Source: JBLHKS01 sp047620505 (GTDB lineage: Bacteria > Verrucomicrobiota > Verrucomicrobiia > Verrucomicrobiales > DEV007). Taken from it: DNA of 9,054 bases. The notes beneath the pieces are model-generated. The model saw nothing but the letters and a program-made list of their open reading frames with translations, ran no database searches and was not told the DNA's origin. A program made the translations under genes and the position numbers. The stretch lies in the NCBI GenBank assembly GCA_047620505.1, contig JBLHKS010000265.1:1-9054 (forward strand). The letters run 5' to 3'. Of the stretch, positions 1-6,878 are shown piece by piece (within the stretch, counting starts at the first letter, position 1; every line of letters starts with the position of its first letter).

Positions 1-2
1 GC

Positions 3-116
3 GAAGAATGTCTCGCGGCTGGAATGGACGCGTATGTTTCCAAGCCGGTTTGTTTCGAGGAGCTTTTTCAAGTGCTCCGCGAGACGATGGAATCGATGAC
101 TACGGACAAAGCTTAG
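3..116 (+). CDS. C-terminal end of a receiver (REC) domain protein, 5' truncated
   Basis: This is the last 37 codons of a gene that begins outside the window; the stop is TAG at 114-116. The readable residues include GMDAYVSKPV followed by FEELFQVLRETME. This is the end of a CheY-like receiver: the G-M-D-x-Y-x-x-K-P segment with its conserved lysine (codon 42-44) and cis-proline, then the last amphipathic helix. The phosphoacceptor aspartate would lie upstream and is not visible. The protein ends about 18 residues after the last helix begins, so the receiver is C-terminal: either a stand-alone regulator or the tail of a hybrid histidine kinase. It lies on the same strand, 123 bases before the binding-protein and kinase genes, whose kinases lack receivers, so it is a plausible phosphorylation target. 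That link is inferred. An overlapping open frame from base 8 has no recognisable content and is not the gene. Confidence 0.85.
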   Translation, partial: EECLAAGMDAYVSKPVCFEELFQVLRETMESMTTDKA

Positions 117-239
117 CCTGGGTTGTTCATGAGCGCGTCTTTGTAGTGCGGAGGAGCACGGGTCAGGGGCTGACATCGCTCAGACCATTCAAGAGAATTC
201 CGTCTCGACACACTCACCTGCCTTCGGCATCGTAGCCTG

Positions 240-1268
240 ATGAACAAATCGATCCTGAGTTCCATGGCCGTAGGGTTGTCGATTCTGGCTGTCCTCGTGC
301 TCTCCTCTTGCGGACCGGAATCTGACGACGTGGGCTCGACGGCGAAGCCGAGCGACGAGGTGATGAAGGTTGGGAAGTACTACTGGCCCAGTAACTACTG
401 GCTTGAAGTCGCGGAGAAAAAAGGCTGGTTCGCCGAAGCCGGATTGAACGTGAAATTGGTCGACACCAATCCGGATTATTATGCTTCGCAGGTCGATGTG
501 GCGGAGGGCCGGCTCGACACTCAGGATTTCTATCTTTACGACCTCATGAAGTTCAACGCCGAGGGTGCCGAGCTTGTCATGGTGCTGAATGTCGAAGTTT
601 CCAGCGGGTCCGAAGGCATGGCGGGCAAGATCGACATCGGGTCAGTCGCCGAGTTAAAGGGCCGTTCGATCGGCGTCGGCAAAGGCAGCGCCCTGGCTTA
701 CATGGTCGATGTGGCGTTGACCCGCCACGGGTTGACGCCTGCGGACGTCACTCTGATCGACATTCAGCCGGAAAAGGCCGTTGAAGCATTCGCCGCTGGC
801 AAGTGCGACGCGGTGGTAACCTGGGAGCCCTACCTGAGCCAGATCGCGGCTGGCGCGGATGCCCGAAAGATTTTTGACACCTCGGATATTCCGGGCGTTT
901 CCCCGGCGGGCTACGCATTCCACCGTGACTTCATCGAAGCACGCCCAGCGGATGTGCAGGCTTTTATCGGCGTCTGGTATCGCACCCGGAAGTTCATCAA
1001 AGCCAATCCAAAAGAATCCTACGAAATCATCGCCAAAAACTACGACCTGGAGGCGAGCGAGGTGGAAGAATTCACCAAGCTGCTCGTTATCCTCGACCTG
1101 GAAGAAAACCTGACTGCCTTTTCCTACGCGGCTGGCTTCGAGTCGCTCTTCGGAACGGCACAGGAGATCAACACTTTCATGATTCGAACCGGAGTGGCGC
1201 AGGAGCCATTGGACAGCGAAAAGTTCCTCGATGGGAGCTTCATTCAGGAACTCAATCGATCTCACTAG
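240..1268 (+). CDS. ABC-type substrate-binding lipoprotein, NMT1/SsuA-like family
   Basis: A 342-residue periplasmic binding protein predicted to be lipid-anchored. Residues 1-23 form a signal peptide with a hydrophobic core (9-21) ending in the lipobox L-S-S-C, with Cys24 as the acylated residue. Gly25 follows, so there is no Asp+2 retention signal. The mature part starts with a Ser/Asp-rich linker. Then come the family hallmarks: KVGKYYWPSNYW (44-54), the AEKKGWFAEAGLNVKLV segment (58-74), KGRSIGVGKGS (140-150) and AVVTWEPYLSQI (191-202). These are typical of the nitrate/sulfonate/taurine/pyrimidine-precursor binding group; the ligand cannot be told from sequence. ATG at 240 is chosen because it gives a full signal peptide, though no clear Shine-Dalgarno precedes it. 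The 123 bases upstream hold only small dyads (146-159 and 230-240 region) and no convincing promoter. No permease or ATPase gene follows; a sensor kinase starts 6 bases after the stop. A sensory rather than transport role is therefore likely, by inference. Confidence 0.88.
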   Translation: MNKSILSSMAVGLSILAVLVLSSCGPESDDVGSTAKPSDEVMKVGKYYWPSNYWLEVAEKKGWFAEAGLNVKLVDTNPDYYASQVDVAEGRLDTQDFYLYDLMKFNAEGAELVMVLNVEVSSGSEGMAGKIDIGSVAELKGRSIGVGKGSALAYMVDVALTRHGLTPADVTLIDIQPEKAVEAFAAGKCDAVVTWEPYLSQIAAGADARKIFDTSDIPGVSPAGYAFHRDFIEARPADVQAFIGVWYRTRKFIKANPKESYEIIAKNYDLEASEVEEFTKLLVILDLEENLTAFSYAAGFESLFGTAQEINTFMIRTGVAQEPLDSEKFLDGSFIQELNRSH

Positions 1269-1274
1269 CCGCCG

Positions 1275-3110
1275 ATGTCGATTCGATTCAAACTCGCGAT
1301 CCCGTTTCTGGCGATCACGGCCGTGGCGCTGCTGCTGATTTCCGAGTTGAACTCGGTCAAGGCACGGCAGGTTCTCGAAGCTCAGATTACGCTGGATCTG
1401 AACACGCAAGGAAACACCTCGGAACGGCACATCGCCGCCGTGCTGCGGGAAAAACGCTCGATCGCGCGCAACTTCGCCAGTGACGGCTTCGTTCGCGACG
1501 AAATGGAACGGCTGGCGAAGTTCGCCGTTGAGGATTCAGACGAGCGTGAGGCGCTGAGCGCGCACTTGCTAGCCAACAAACTGCCGTTGGATCCGACGAT
1601 CATCGGCCTGCAGCTGATGGATCTTCGGGGCGCGGTAGTCGCGGCGACCGGCGTTTCGCCGCCGCCTGGACTCAATCCATTGAAGCTGGTGCGTCGTGGC
1701 GTGGCGCTGACCCATCAGCCCGCTTCGGAACAGTTTCAAGACGTGGTGGTGGTCGCGGCACCGGTCACGAGTCGTGAGGGTGGCCGGTTGCTCGGCGCGC
1801 TTGTTAATATTCACGAAACCCGGCGGCTTTCGACCCTCTTTCTCGACACCGCGCGCGTCGATTTAAGTTCGTCCGCGCAATCAGCCACGGCTTATCTGAT
1901 GAATGAAAACGGCGCGCCCATCGCCGGTTCGGCGCGAGAAATTCCGTTAGCGGATCTAGAGGCGCTTGGCAGTGATTTTTCGCGCCAGCAGCTGCTGGAC
2001 GGCGCAACCGCCCTGGTCGCGGTCCGGTCGATCCCTCTGCGCACCGGCGAGCAATGGAAGCTGGTGCTGATTCAAGACGAAACCCGCGTCCTGGCCCCGA
2101 TCTTCCGGCTGCGGCGAGCAATGCAGTTTGGCGCGATCTTTGTGTTGGTCGTCCTCGGCATCGTCGTCGTCGTGGTGACCAGCGTGCTCACCCGACCAAT
2201 TCGCGACCTCGTCGCTGGTGCCGAAATCATCGGCCAGGGCGACCTCGACCACCGCATCAACAACAAGGGCCGCGATGAGATCGGCAACCTCGCCCAAACG
2301 ATCGACAAGATGGCGGCGGCCCTCGGGGCGAGCTTCAAAGAATCCCAGCAACTCAATGCCGATCTGGAAGTGCGCGTCAAGTCGCGCACTGCCGAGTTGC
2401 AGATCTCGAACGAGGAACTTGAGCGCAGCAACCGCGAGTTGGGCCAGTTCGCCTACGTGGCTTCGCACGATTTGAAGGAACCGCTCCGGGTCATCTCGAG
2501 CTACTGCGATTTGCTCGCCCTCCGATACGGTGACAAGTTTGATGAGAAGGGCGAGCGGTATCTCAAACACGTCGCCTCGGCAGCCCTCCGAATGCGCCGC
2601 CTCATCACTGATTTGCTCGCCTTTTCCCGCATCGGATCAGGCGGGGAAGAACTTAAGCCGGTGGAGCTGGACGGGATTCTGGACGAAGCGCTGAACAATT
2701 TACAGATCACGATTCGCAAGATGCGCGCCGATATCGTTGGAGGCGAGCCGCTACCCAAAGTGCTTGGCGACAAGGGTCTACTCGTGCAGCTGCTCCAGAA
2801 CCTGATCGGCAACGCGCTCAAGTTCTGCAAAACCACTCCGCGAATCGAAGTCACCGCCCGGCGATTTCCTACGGACGAAAGCCGCTGGGAAATCAAGGTT
2901 TCGGACAACGGCACCGGGATCGCGCCGGAGTTTCAAAAGCAGATCTTCAGTATTTTCAAACGGCTCGACGCCAACCGTGAAGTCGAGGGCACGGGCATCG
3001 GCCTAGCGGTTTGCCAGCGAATTGTAGAGCGCCACGGAGGCGAAATCCGGGTGGAGAGCGAGGTCGGCGAAGGCGCGAGCTTTTTCTTCACCCTCGCCGG
3101 AATCCCCTGA
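1275..3110 (+). CDS. Membrane sensor histidine kinase (Cache-like sensor, HAMP, HisKA, HATPase_c)
   Basis: A 611-residue inner-membrane sensor kinase. Transmembrane helix 1 spans about residues 7-24. An extracytoplasmic domain covers about 29-283; segments such as GLQLMDLRGAVVAATG (111-126) and AYLMNENGAPIAG (206-218) look like the paired strands of a double Cache domain, which is my inference. Helix 2 (284-303) leads into a HAMP domain (about 303-356) and a coiled coil (357-390). The HisKA motif is SHDLKEPLR with phospho-acceptor His398. The ATPase domain has the N box (Asn513 in NLIGNALKF), G1 box DNGTG (544-548), F box near 558-564 and G2 box GTGIG (572-576), so all catalytic parts are present. 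There is no receiver domain, so a separate response regulator is required. The start is 6 bases after the binding-protein stop with no obvious ribosome site, which suggests co-transcription and coupled translation. The kinase core resembles that of the next gene. Confidence 0.92.
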   Translation: MSIRFKLAIPFLAITAVALLLISELNSVKARQVLEAQITLDLNTQGNTSERHIAAVLREKRSIARNFASDGFVRDEMERLAKFAVEDSDEREALSAHLLANKLPLDPTIIGLQLMDLRGAVVAATGVSPPPGLNPLKLVRRGVALTHQPASEQFQDVVVVAAPVTSREGGRLLGALVNIHETRRLSTLFLDTARVDLSSSAQSATAYLMNENGAPIAGSAREIPLADLEALGSDFSRQQLLDGATALVAVRSIPLRTGEQWKLVLIQDETRVLAPIFRLRRAMQFGAIFVLVVLGIVVVVVTSVLTRPIRDLVAGAEIIGQGDLDHRINNKGRDEIGNLAQTIDKMAAALGASFKESQQLNADLEVRVKSRTAELQISNEELERSNRELGQFAYVASHDLKEPLRVISSYCDLLALRYGDKFDEKGERYLKHVASAALRMRRLITDLLAFSRIGSGGEELKPVELDGILDEALNNLQITIRKMRADIVGGEPLPKVLGDKGLLVQLLQNLIGNALKFCKTTPRIEVTARRFPTDESRWEIKVSDNGTGIAPEFQKQIFSIFKRLDANREVEGTGIGLAVCQRIVERHGGEIRVESEVGEGASFFFTLAGIP

Positions 3111-3170
3111 CTGATAACGACGTTGGCCCGTTCAAGCTGACGATTCGCCCCGGAGAGGCCTGGCAGCCTC
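3107..3170 (+). pseudogene. Short relic resembling an internal piece of the SASA esterase gene
   Basis: Bases 3124-3158 match 7121-7155, inside the downstream esterase gene, at 31 of 35 positions without gaps, including 18 identical bases (3131-3148). Extended upstream to 3107 the ungapped match is 41 of 52, counted by eye. Read in the equivalent frame both copies give L-T, then GPFKLTIR-x-GE. Two of the mismatches are silent third-position changes (Pro and Gly codons), and two others fall in one codon (Pro versus Cys). This is the pattern of diverged coding DNA. Beyond 3158 only scattered residues agree (Q, L, G), and that frame closes with TAG at 3200-3202. The fragment overlaps the last bases of the kinase gene and cannot encode a useful product. 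It is probably debris of an esterase paralogue or a translocated fragment; convergence around a short motif is the alternative. Confidence 0.4.
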
Positions 3171-3172
3171 TC
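3153..3172 (+). terminator. Possible weak intrinsic terminator or mRNA hairpin between the two kinase genes
   Basis: GAGAGGC (3153-3159) is the perfect reverse complement of GCCTCTC (3166-3172), with a 6-base loop. Past one G-G mismatch, two further C-G pairs extend the stem. Only three T residues (3177-3179) follow after GGGC, so it is not a strong Rho-independent terminator. It could attenuate read-through, or be a processing hairpin, between the kinase gene ending at 3110 and the gene starting at 3217. It overlaps the relic segment, so part of its sequence may be inherited from old coding DNA. Confidence 0.3.
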
Positions 3173-3216
3173 GGGCTTTACTCCAGCCGCAATTCCAGCT
3201 AGAAGTCTTATTCATC

Positions 3217-6200
3217 ATGCCCATCGAAAAAATGACCAAACCTTCCTGCTACGTCGCCGTGGGAGCTAGCGCTGGTGGGTTGGAGGCGTTGGAGCGGGTA
3301 TTCGATCAGGCTCCAGCGAACGAGGGCTTGGCGTTCTTCGTGATCCAGCACCTTTCGCCGGATTTTAAGAGCGTGATGGACGAATTGCTGGCGCGGCGCA
3401 CCGAACTGGCGATCCACCGGGCCGAGGACGGAATGGTGGTCGAGCCGAACACGATTTACCTCAACACGCCGAAAAAGGAGATGCGGATCGAGGACGGGCG
3501 GCTGCGACTGGTGGAGAAGGACCTTTCGAAGGGGCTAAGCCTGCCGATCGATATTTTCTTCCGATCGCTGGCTGTGGATGTCGGGCCGCACGGCGTGGCG
3601 ATTGTGCTGTCCGGAAGCGGGAGCGATGGCTCGCGCGGAATCAAAGATGTCCACGAGCGTGGAGGGCTCATCATCGTGCAGGATCCTGCGACGGCGGATT
3701 TCGAGAGCATGCCAGCGGCGGCGATCGACACGGGCTTGGTGAATTTCATCCTGCCGCCGGAGGAAATGGGCGACACCCTGACGCGGCACGTGCGTCATCC
3801 GTATCCGGCCGACCGCAAGCCGGCGATCCTGCCCACGAGCGATTCGAGCGATGACGGGGTGCTCGCGGAGGTGTTCGCGCTCTTGCTAGATCAACACGGG
3901 ATCGACTTCGCGCATTACAATCCCACCACGGTGGTCAGGCGGATCGAGCGGCGGATCCAGCTCGTCGGCGCGCCGGGAATTGAGGAATACATCGAGCGGC
4001 TCACCACCGAGCCGGATGAGATTGACACGCTTTATCGGGATCTACTGATCGAGGTGACCCAGTTTTTCCGCGACAAGCCCGCCTTCGACCGGTTGCGGCA
4101 CGATTTTCTGGCCCCGGCGATCGAGGCCGCCGCCGGACCTCTGGACGAGGAGTTCCGTCTCTGGATCGCCGGTTGCGCGACGGGCGAGGAAGCCTACAGC
4201 CTCGCGATTCTCTGTCAGGAAGAGATGGACCGCATCGGCTCGCGCCGCCCGGTCCGGGTTTTCGCGACTGACGTGCACCGTTCCTCGCTCGATCTCGCGG
4301 GCGCCGGTCGTTATTCGGTTGAGAGCATCGCGGATCTGGAGCCGGCGCGTTTGGAGCGATTTTTTGAGAAAGAGGGCGAGCTTTACCGGGTTTCGCCAGA
4401 GTTGCGCAAGCTCGTCGTGTTCGCGCAGCACAACCTCTTGAAGGACACGCCGTTCACCAAGATCGATCTGGTTTCCTGCCGAAACGTGCTCATCTATTTT
4501 CAGCCGGCCGCGCAGCGCAAGATTCTGGCGTCGTTCCATTTCGCACTCAAGGTCGGTGGCGGGTTGTTTCTGGGGCCGAGCGAGAGCCTCGCCGCGCTGG
4601 AGGAGGAGTTCGAGCCCGTGGACCGGCATTGGAATATTTTCACGAAGAAACGCGACAAGCGGCTTTCGATGGATCTGCGCATGCCGATTCCGAACAAGAT
4701 CAAGGGCAACCGTTTTCTGGCCCGCCAGCAGGAACAACAGCAGCTGCGACCCCGGATATCGGTTGAAGGCGGCAATCCTCGGCTGTTGCGCGTTTACGAT
4801 GAATTGTTGGCCGAGCGGATGGCACCGGGCCTCTTGATCGACGAACGCCGTCAGCTGGTCCACACCTTCGGCAAGGACCCGCGCCGTTTTCTGGGTCCGG
4901 CAGCGGGGCGGGCGTCGAGCGACGTGCTTGACATGCTGGACGAGGACCTTCGTGTGCCGCTGGGAGCGGCGATTCAACGCGCGGGCAAGGAGCAGGTCCC
5001 GGTGGTTTACAAGGATGTTCGGCTGCGTGGCGAGGACTTCGACGATTTAGTGAAGATGGTCGTTAAACCGCTGCCGGATTCCAAGGGCGAGGAGCTGTAT
5101 TTTCTGATCACGTTCGAGTCCAAAGAAGCGCCCAAGCCGCCTGAGCCGGAAATCGTCACCGAAGCTGGAACCTATAATCTGGACGAGGCCTCGCGCCAAC
5201 GCATCGGCGTTTTGGAGAGCGAGCTGCAATACACCAAAGAGAGCCTTCAGACCACGGTCGAGGAACTGCAGACCAGCAACGAAGAGCTTCAGGCGACCAA
5301 CGAAGAGCTGGTCGCCTCGAACGAAGAACTTCAAAGCACCAATGAGGAGCTGCACTCGGTTAACTCGGAATATCAGCAGAAAATCCGCGAGCTGACCGAG
5401 TTAACCCGCGACATGGACAACCTCCTGCTCAGCACGGAGATCGGCACGATCTTTCTCGACCGCGGGCTGTGCATTCGCAAGTTCACCCCGGCGATCGCCG
5501 AGGCCTTCAACCTCCTTCCGCAGGACCTCGGCCGGCCGCTCAAGCACATTTCCAACAATCTGGACGACCAGCAGCTGCTGGGCGACGCGGAGAAGGTTCT
5601 CGAAACCGGTGAGCCGCGTGAGCGCGAAGTCAGCAACGCGGGCGCGGGGCGATTTCTGATGCGGATCCAGCCCTACCGCGGCAAAGCGAGCAAGATCGAG
5701 GGCGTGGTGATCACGTTTGTCGACATCGGAGCGATGAAGCAGGCCGAAGCCGCGCACGAATTCCTGCTCGACCATTTGCCGATTTTCGTGCTGCACAAAG
5801 ATCTCCAAGGCCGGATCACCTACGTGAATCAGAAGTTCTGCGAACTCGCCAGCAAGCCGGCTGAGGAACTCATCGGCAAGAGCGACGCCGAACTCTACTC
5901 GCCGGAACTCGCCGCCGAGTACCTGCGCGCGGACCGCGAGACGATCGAAACCGGCGAGATTCGCGAGACCGTCGAGGAGCATGATGCCGGCGGCGTAAAG
6001 ATGAAGGTGCTCACGGTGAAAAGCCCGTTGCGCGGTGCCGACGGAATGGTGGACGGCTTGCAGGTTTTGTTCTGGGACATCTCCGACCTGAAGCGGACTC
6101 AGGCGGAGTTGGAGCGCAGCAACGAGGAGTTGCACCAATTCGCCTACGTGGTTTCCCACGATCTGCAGGCGCCGTTGCGGACGATTTCCAAATTCGCCGA

Positions 6201-6819
6201 ACTCATTGCCCAGCGTTACGGCGACCAGCTGGATGAGAAAGGCGGGCGGTGGATCGAGCACCTCGTAAAGTCAACCGGCAGCGCTCAGGCGATGATCCGC
6301 GGGCTACTGGACTACTCGCGCCTCCAGACAATCGCGCAAAGCGTGCGCGTGGTGGAGTCCGCAGAGGCGGTTGACGAAGCCCTCGATTTGCTCGGAACCG
6401 CCACAACAGATGCCGGGGCTGAGGTGACTCGCGGCGATCTTCCAAAAGTCGCGGGCGATCCGGCGCAGTTGACGCAGTTGTTTCTCAACTTGATCAACAA
6501 CGCGATTCGATACCGGCGTGAAGACGCGCCGCCGCGGATCGACATCTCCGTCATCGAGGCGCCAAATCAGATGTGGCAATTCACGGTGAAGGACAACGGG
6601 ATCGGGATCGATCCATCCCAGCAGGAATCGGTGTTCGAGTTGTTCGCGCGGCTGAATCCTAAAGGGGTCAGCGGGACGGGGATGGGCCTTTCGATCTGCC
6701 ACCGGGTCGTCGAGACCCACGGCGGGCGAATCTGGGTCGAGTCCGACGGCGAAGGCCATGGCAGCGCCTTCCACTTCACGTTGCCGGCCGGGGAATACAG
6801 AGAGAGTAGCGAAGCCTGA
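3217..6819 (+). CDS. CheB methylesterase - CheR methyltransferase - PAS - histidine kinase fusion
   Basis: A 1200-residue, apparently soluble multidomain protein. Residues about 10-190 are a CheB methylesterase with Ser18 (GASAGG), His45 (VIQH) and Asp137 (SGSGSDG) at the expected triad positions, but no N-terminal receiver. Residues about 215-478 are a CheR methyltransferase: helical part with RRIERR (241-246) and VTQFFRD (280-286), SAM-binding GCATGEEAYSLA (319-330), ATDV (350-353) and SCRNVLIYF (420-428). A PAS-like domain follows (about 519-635), then a long coiled coil (660-732) with five heptads, and two more PAS domains (about 733-842 and 845-958). The HisKA domain has SHDLQAPLR with His981. 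The HATPase_c domain has Asn1095, DNGIG (1126-1130) and GTGMG (1153-1157). All three enzyme activities look intact. The start at 3217 has a weak AGAAG 11 bases upstream; Met6 (3232) is an alternative. In this family the CheB/CheR parts may modify partners other than classical chemoreceptors; no receptor gene is in the window. Confidence 0.93.
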   Translation: MPIEKMTKPSCYVAVGASAGGLEALERVFDQAPANEGLAFFVIQHLSPDFKSVMDELLARRTELAIHRAEDGMVVEPNTIYLNTPKKEMRIEDGRLRLVEKDLSKGLSLPIDIFFRSLAVDVGPHGVAIVLSGSGSDGSRGIKDVHERGGLIIVQDPATADFESMPAAAIDTGLVNFILPPEEMGDTLTRHVRHPYPADRKPAILPTSDSSDDGVLAEVFALLLDQHGIDFAHYNPTTVVRRIERRIQLVGAPGIEEYIERLTTEPDEIDTLYRDLLIEVTQFFRDKPAFDRLRHDFLAPAIEAAAGPLDEEFRLWIAGCATGEEAYSLAILCQEEMDRIGSRRPVRVFATDVHRSSLDLAGAGRYSVESIADLEPARLERFFEKEGELYRVSPELRKLVVFAQHNLLKDTPFTKIDLVSCRNVLIYFQPAAQRKILASFHFALKVGGGLFLGPSESLAALEEEFEPVDRHWNIFTKKRDKRLSMDLRMPIPNKIKGNRFLARQQEQQQLRPRISVEGGNPRLLRVYDELLAERMAPGLLIDERRQLVHTFGKDPRRFLGPAAGRASSDVLDMLDEDLRVPLGAAIQRAGKEQVPVVYKDVRLRGEDFDDLVKMVVKPLPDSKGEELYFLITFESKEAPKPPEPEIVTEAGTYNLDEASRQRIGVLESELQYTKESLQTTVEELQTSNEELQATNEELVASNEELQSTNEELHSVNSEYQQKIRELTELTRDMDNLLLSTEIGTIFLDRGLCIRKFTPAIAEAFNLLPQDLGRPLKHISNNLDDQQLLGDAEKVLETGEPREREVSNAGAGRFLMRIQPYRGKASKIEGVVITFVDIGAMKQAEAAHEFLLDHLPIFVLHKDLQGRITYVNQKFCELASKPAEELIGKSDAELYSPELAAEYLRADRETIETGEIRETVEEHDAGGVKMKVLTVKSPLRGADGMVDGLQVLFWDISDLKRTQAELERSNEELHQFAYVVSHDLQAPLRTISKFAELIAQRYGDQLDEKGGRWIEHLVKSTGSAQAMIRGLLDYSRLQTIAQSVRVVESAEAVDEALDLLGTATTDAGAEVTRGDLPKVAGDPAQLTQLFLNLINNAIRYRREDAPPRIDISVIEAPNQMWQFTVKDNGIGIDPSQQESVFELFARLNPKGVSGTGMGLSICHRVVETHGGRIWVESDGEGHGSAFHFTLPAGEYRESSEA
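5260..5364 (+). repeat. Five tandem 21-base units encoding E-E-L-x-x-x-N heptads
   Basis: Residues 682-716 of the CheB-CheR-kinase protein read EELQTSN, EELQATN, EELVASN, EELQSTN and EELHSVN. Each unit is exactly seven codons, and the DNA units are similar but not identical. They form the central part of the signalling coiled coil between the first PAS-like domain and the next one. Such NEELQ-type heptads are a usual feature of CheB-CheR-PAS-kinase fusions, so this is conserved protein architecture rather than a microsatellite. The same E-L-E-R-S-N phrase recurs before the histidine box of both kinases (residues 381-386 and 964-969 of the respective proteins). Confidence 0.85.
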
Positions 6820-6844
6820 AAGCTGCGATTTTTTTTGAAATTGT

Positions 6845-6857
6845 CTGCAACTTGCAG
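6845..6857. promoter_or_regulatory. Perfect 6-1-6 dyad (CTGCAA-C-TTGCAG) upstream of the esterase gene
   Basis: CTGCAA at 6845-6850 and TTGCAG at 6852-6857 form a perfect inverted repeat around a single C, 21 bases before the ATG at 6879. The one-base spacer makes it a poor RNA hairpin, so if it matters it is more likely a site for a dimeric DNA-binding protein. A run of eight T residues (6829-6836) precedes it, followed by TTGAAA (6835-6840), which looks like a -35 box. No acceptable -10 hexamer is found at normal spacing. A dyad of this size can occur by chance. Confidence 0.2.
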
Positions 6858-6878
6858 GGCGCTCAATAAAGAAAATCC

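Noticed and set aside
146..159. GTGC-GGAGGA-GCAC dyad with a ribosome-site-like loop before the lipoprotein gene
   Set aside because: The stem is only four base pairs, and the GGAGGA is about 85 bases from the start codon with no suitable start nearby. No switch-like structure could be supported.
8..235. Open frame with ATG at base 8 on the + strand
   Set aside because: Another frame over bases 3-116 gives an unmistakable receiver-domain end. The product from base 8 has no motif and continues across the gap by chance.
4042..4977. Open frame on the - strand (311 codons) opposite the CheR region
   Set aside because: The + strand encodes intact CheR motifs here. The antisense product is a low-information shadow.
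5260..5364. Tandem repeat considered as a CRISPR or variable microsatellite
   Set aside because: The units are contiguous, without spacers, in frame, and encode a coiled-coil heptad typical of this protein family.
6808..6836. Possible intrinsic terminator ending in eight T residues after the CheB-CheR-kinase gene
   Set aside because: No stable stem could be found directly before the T-run; only a three-base AGC/GCT pairing is possible.
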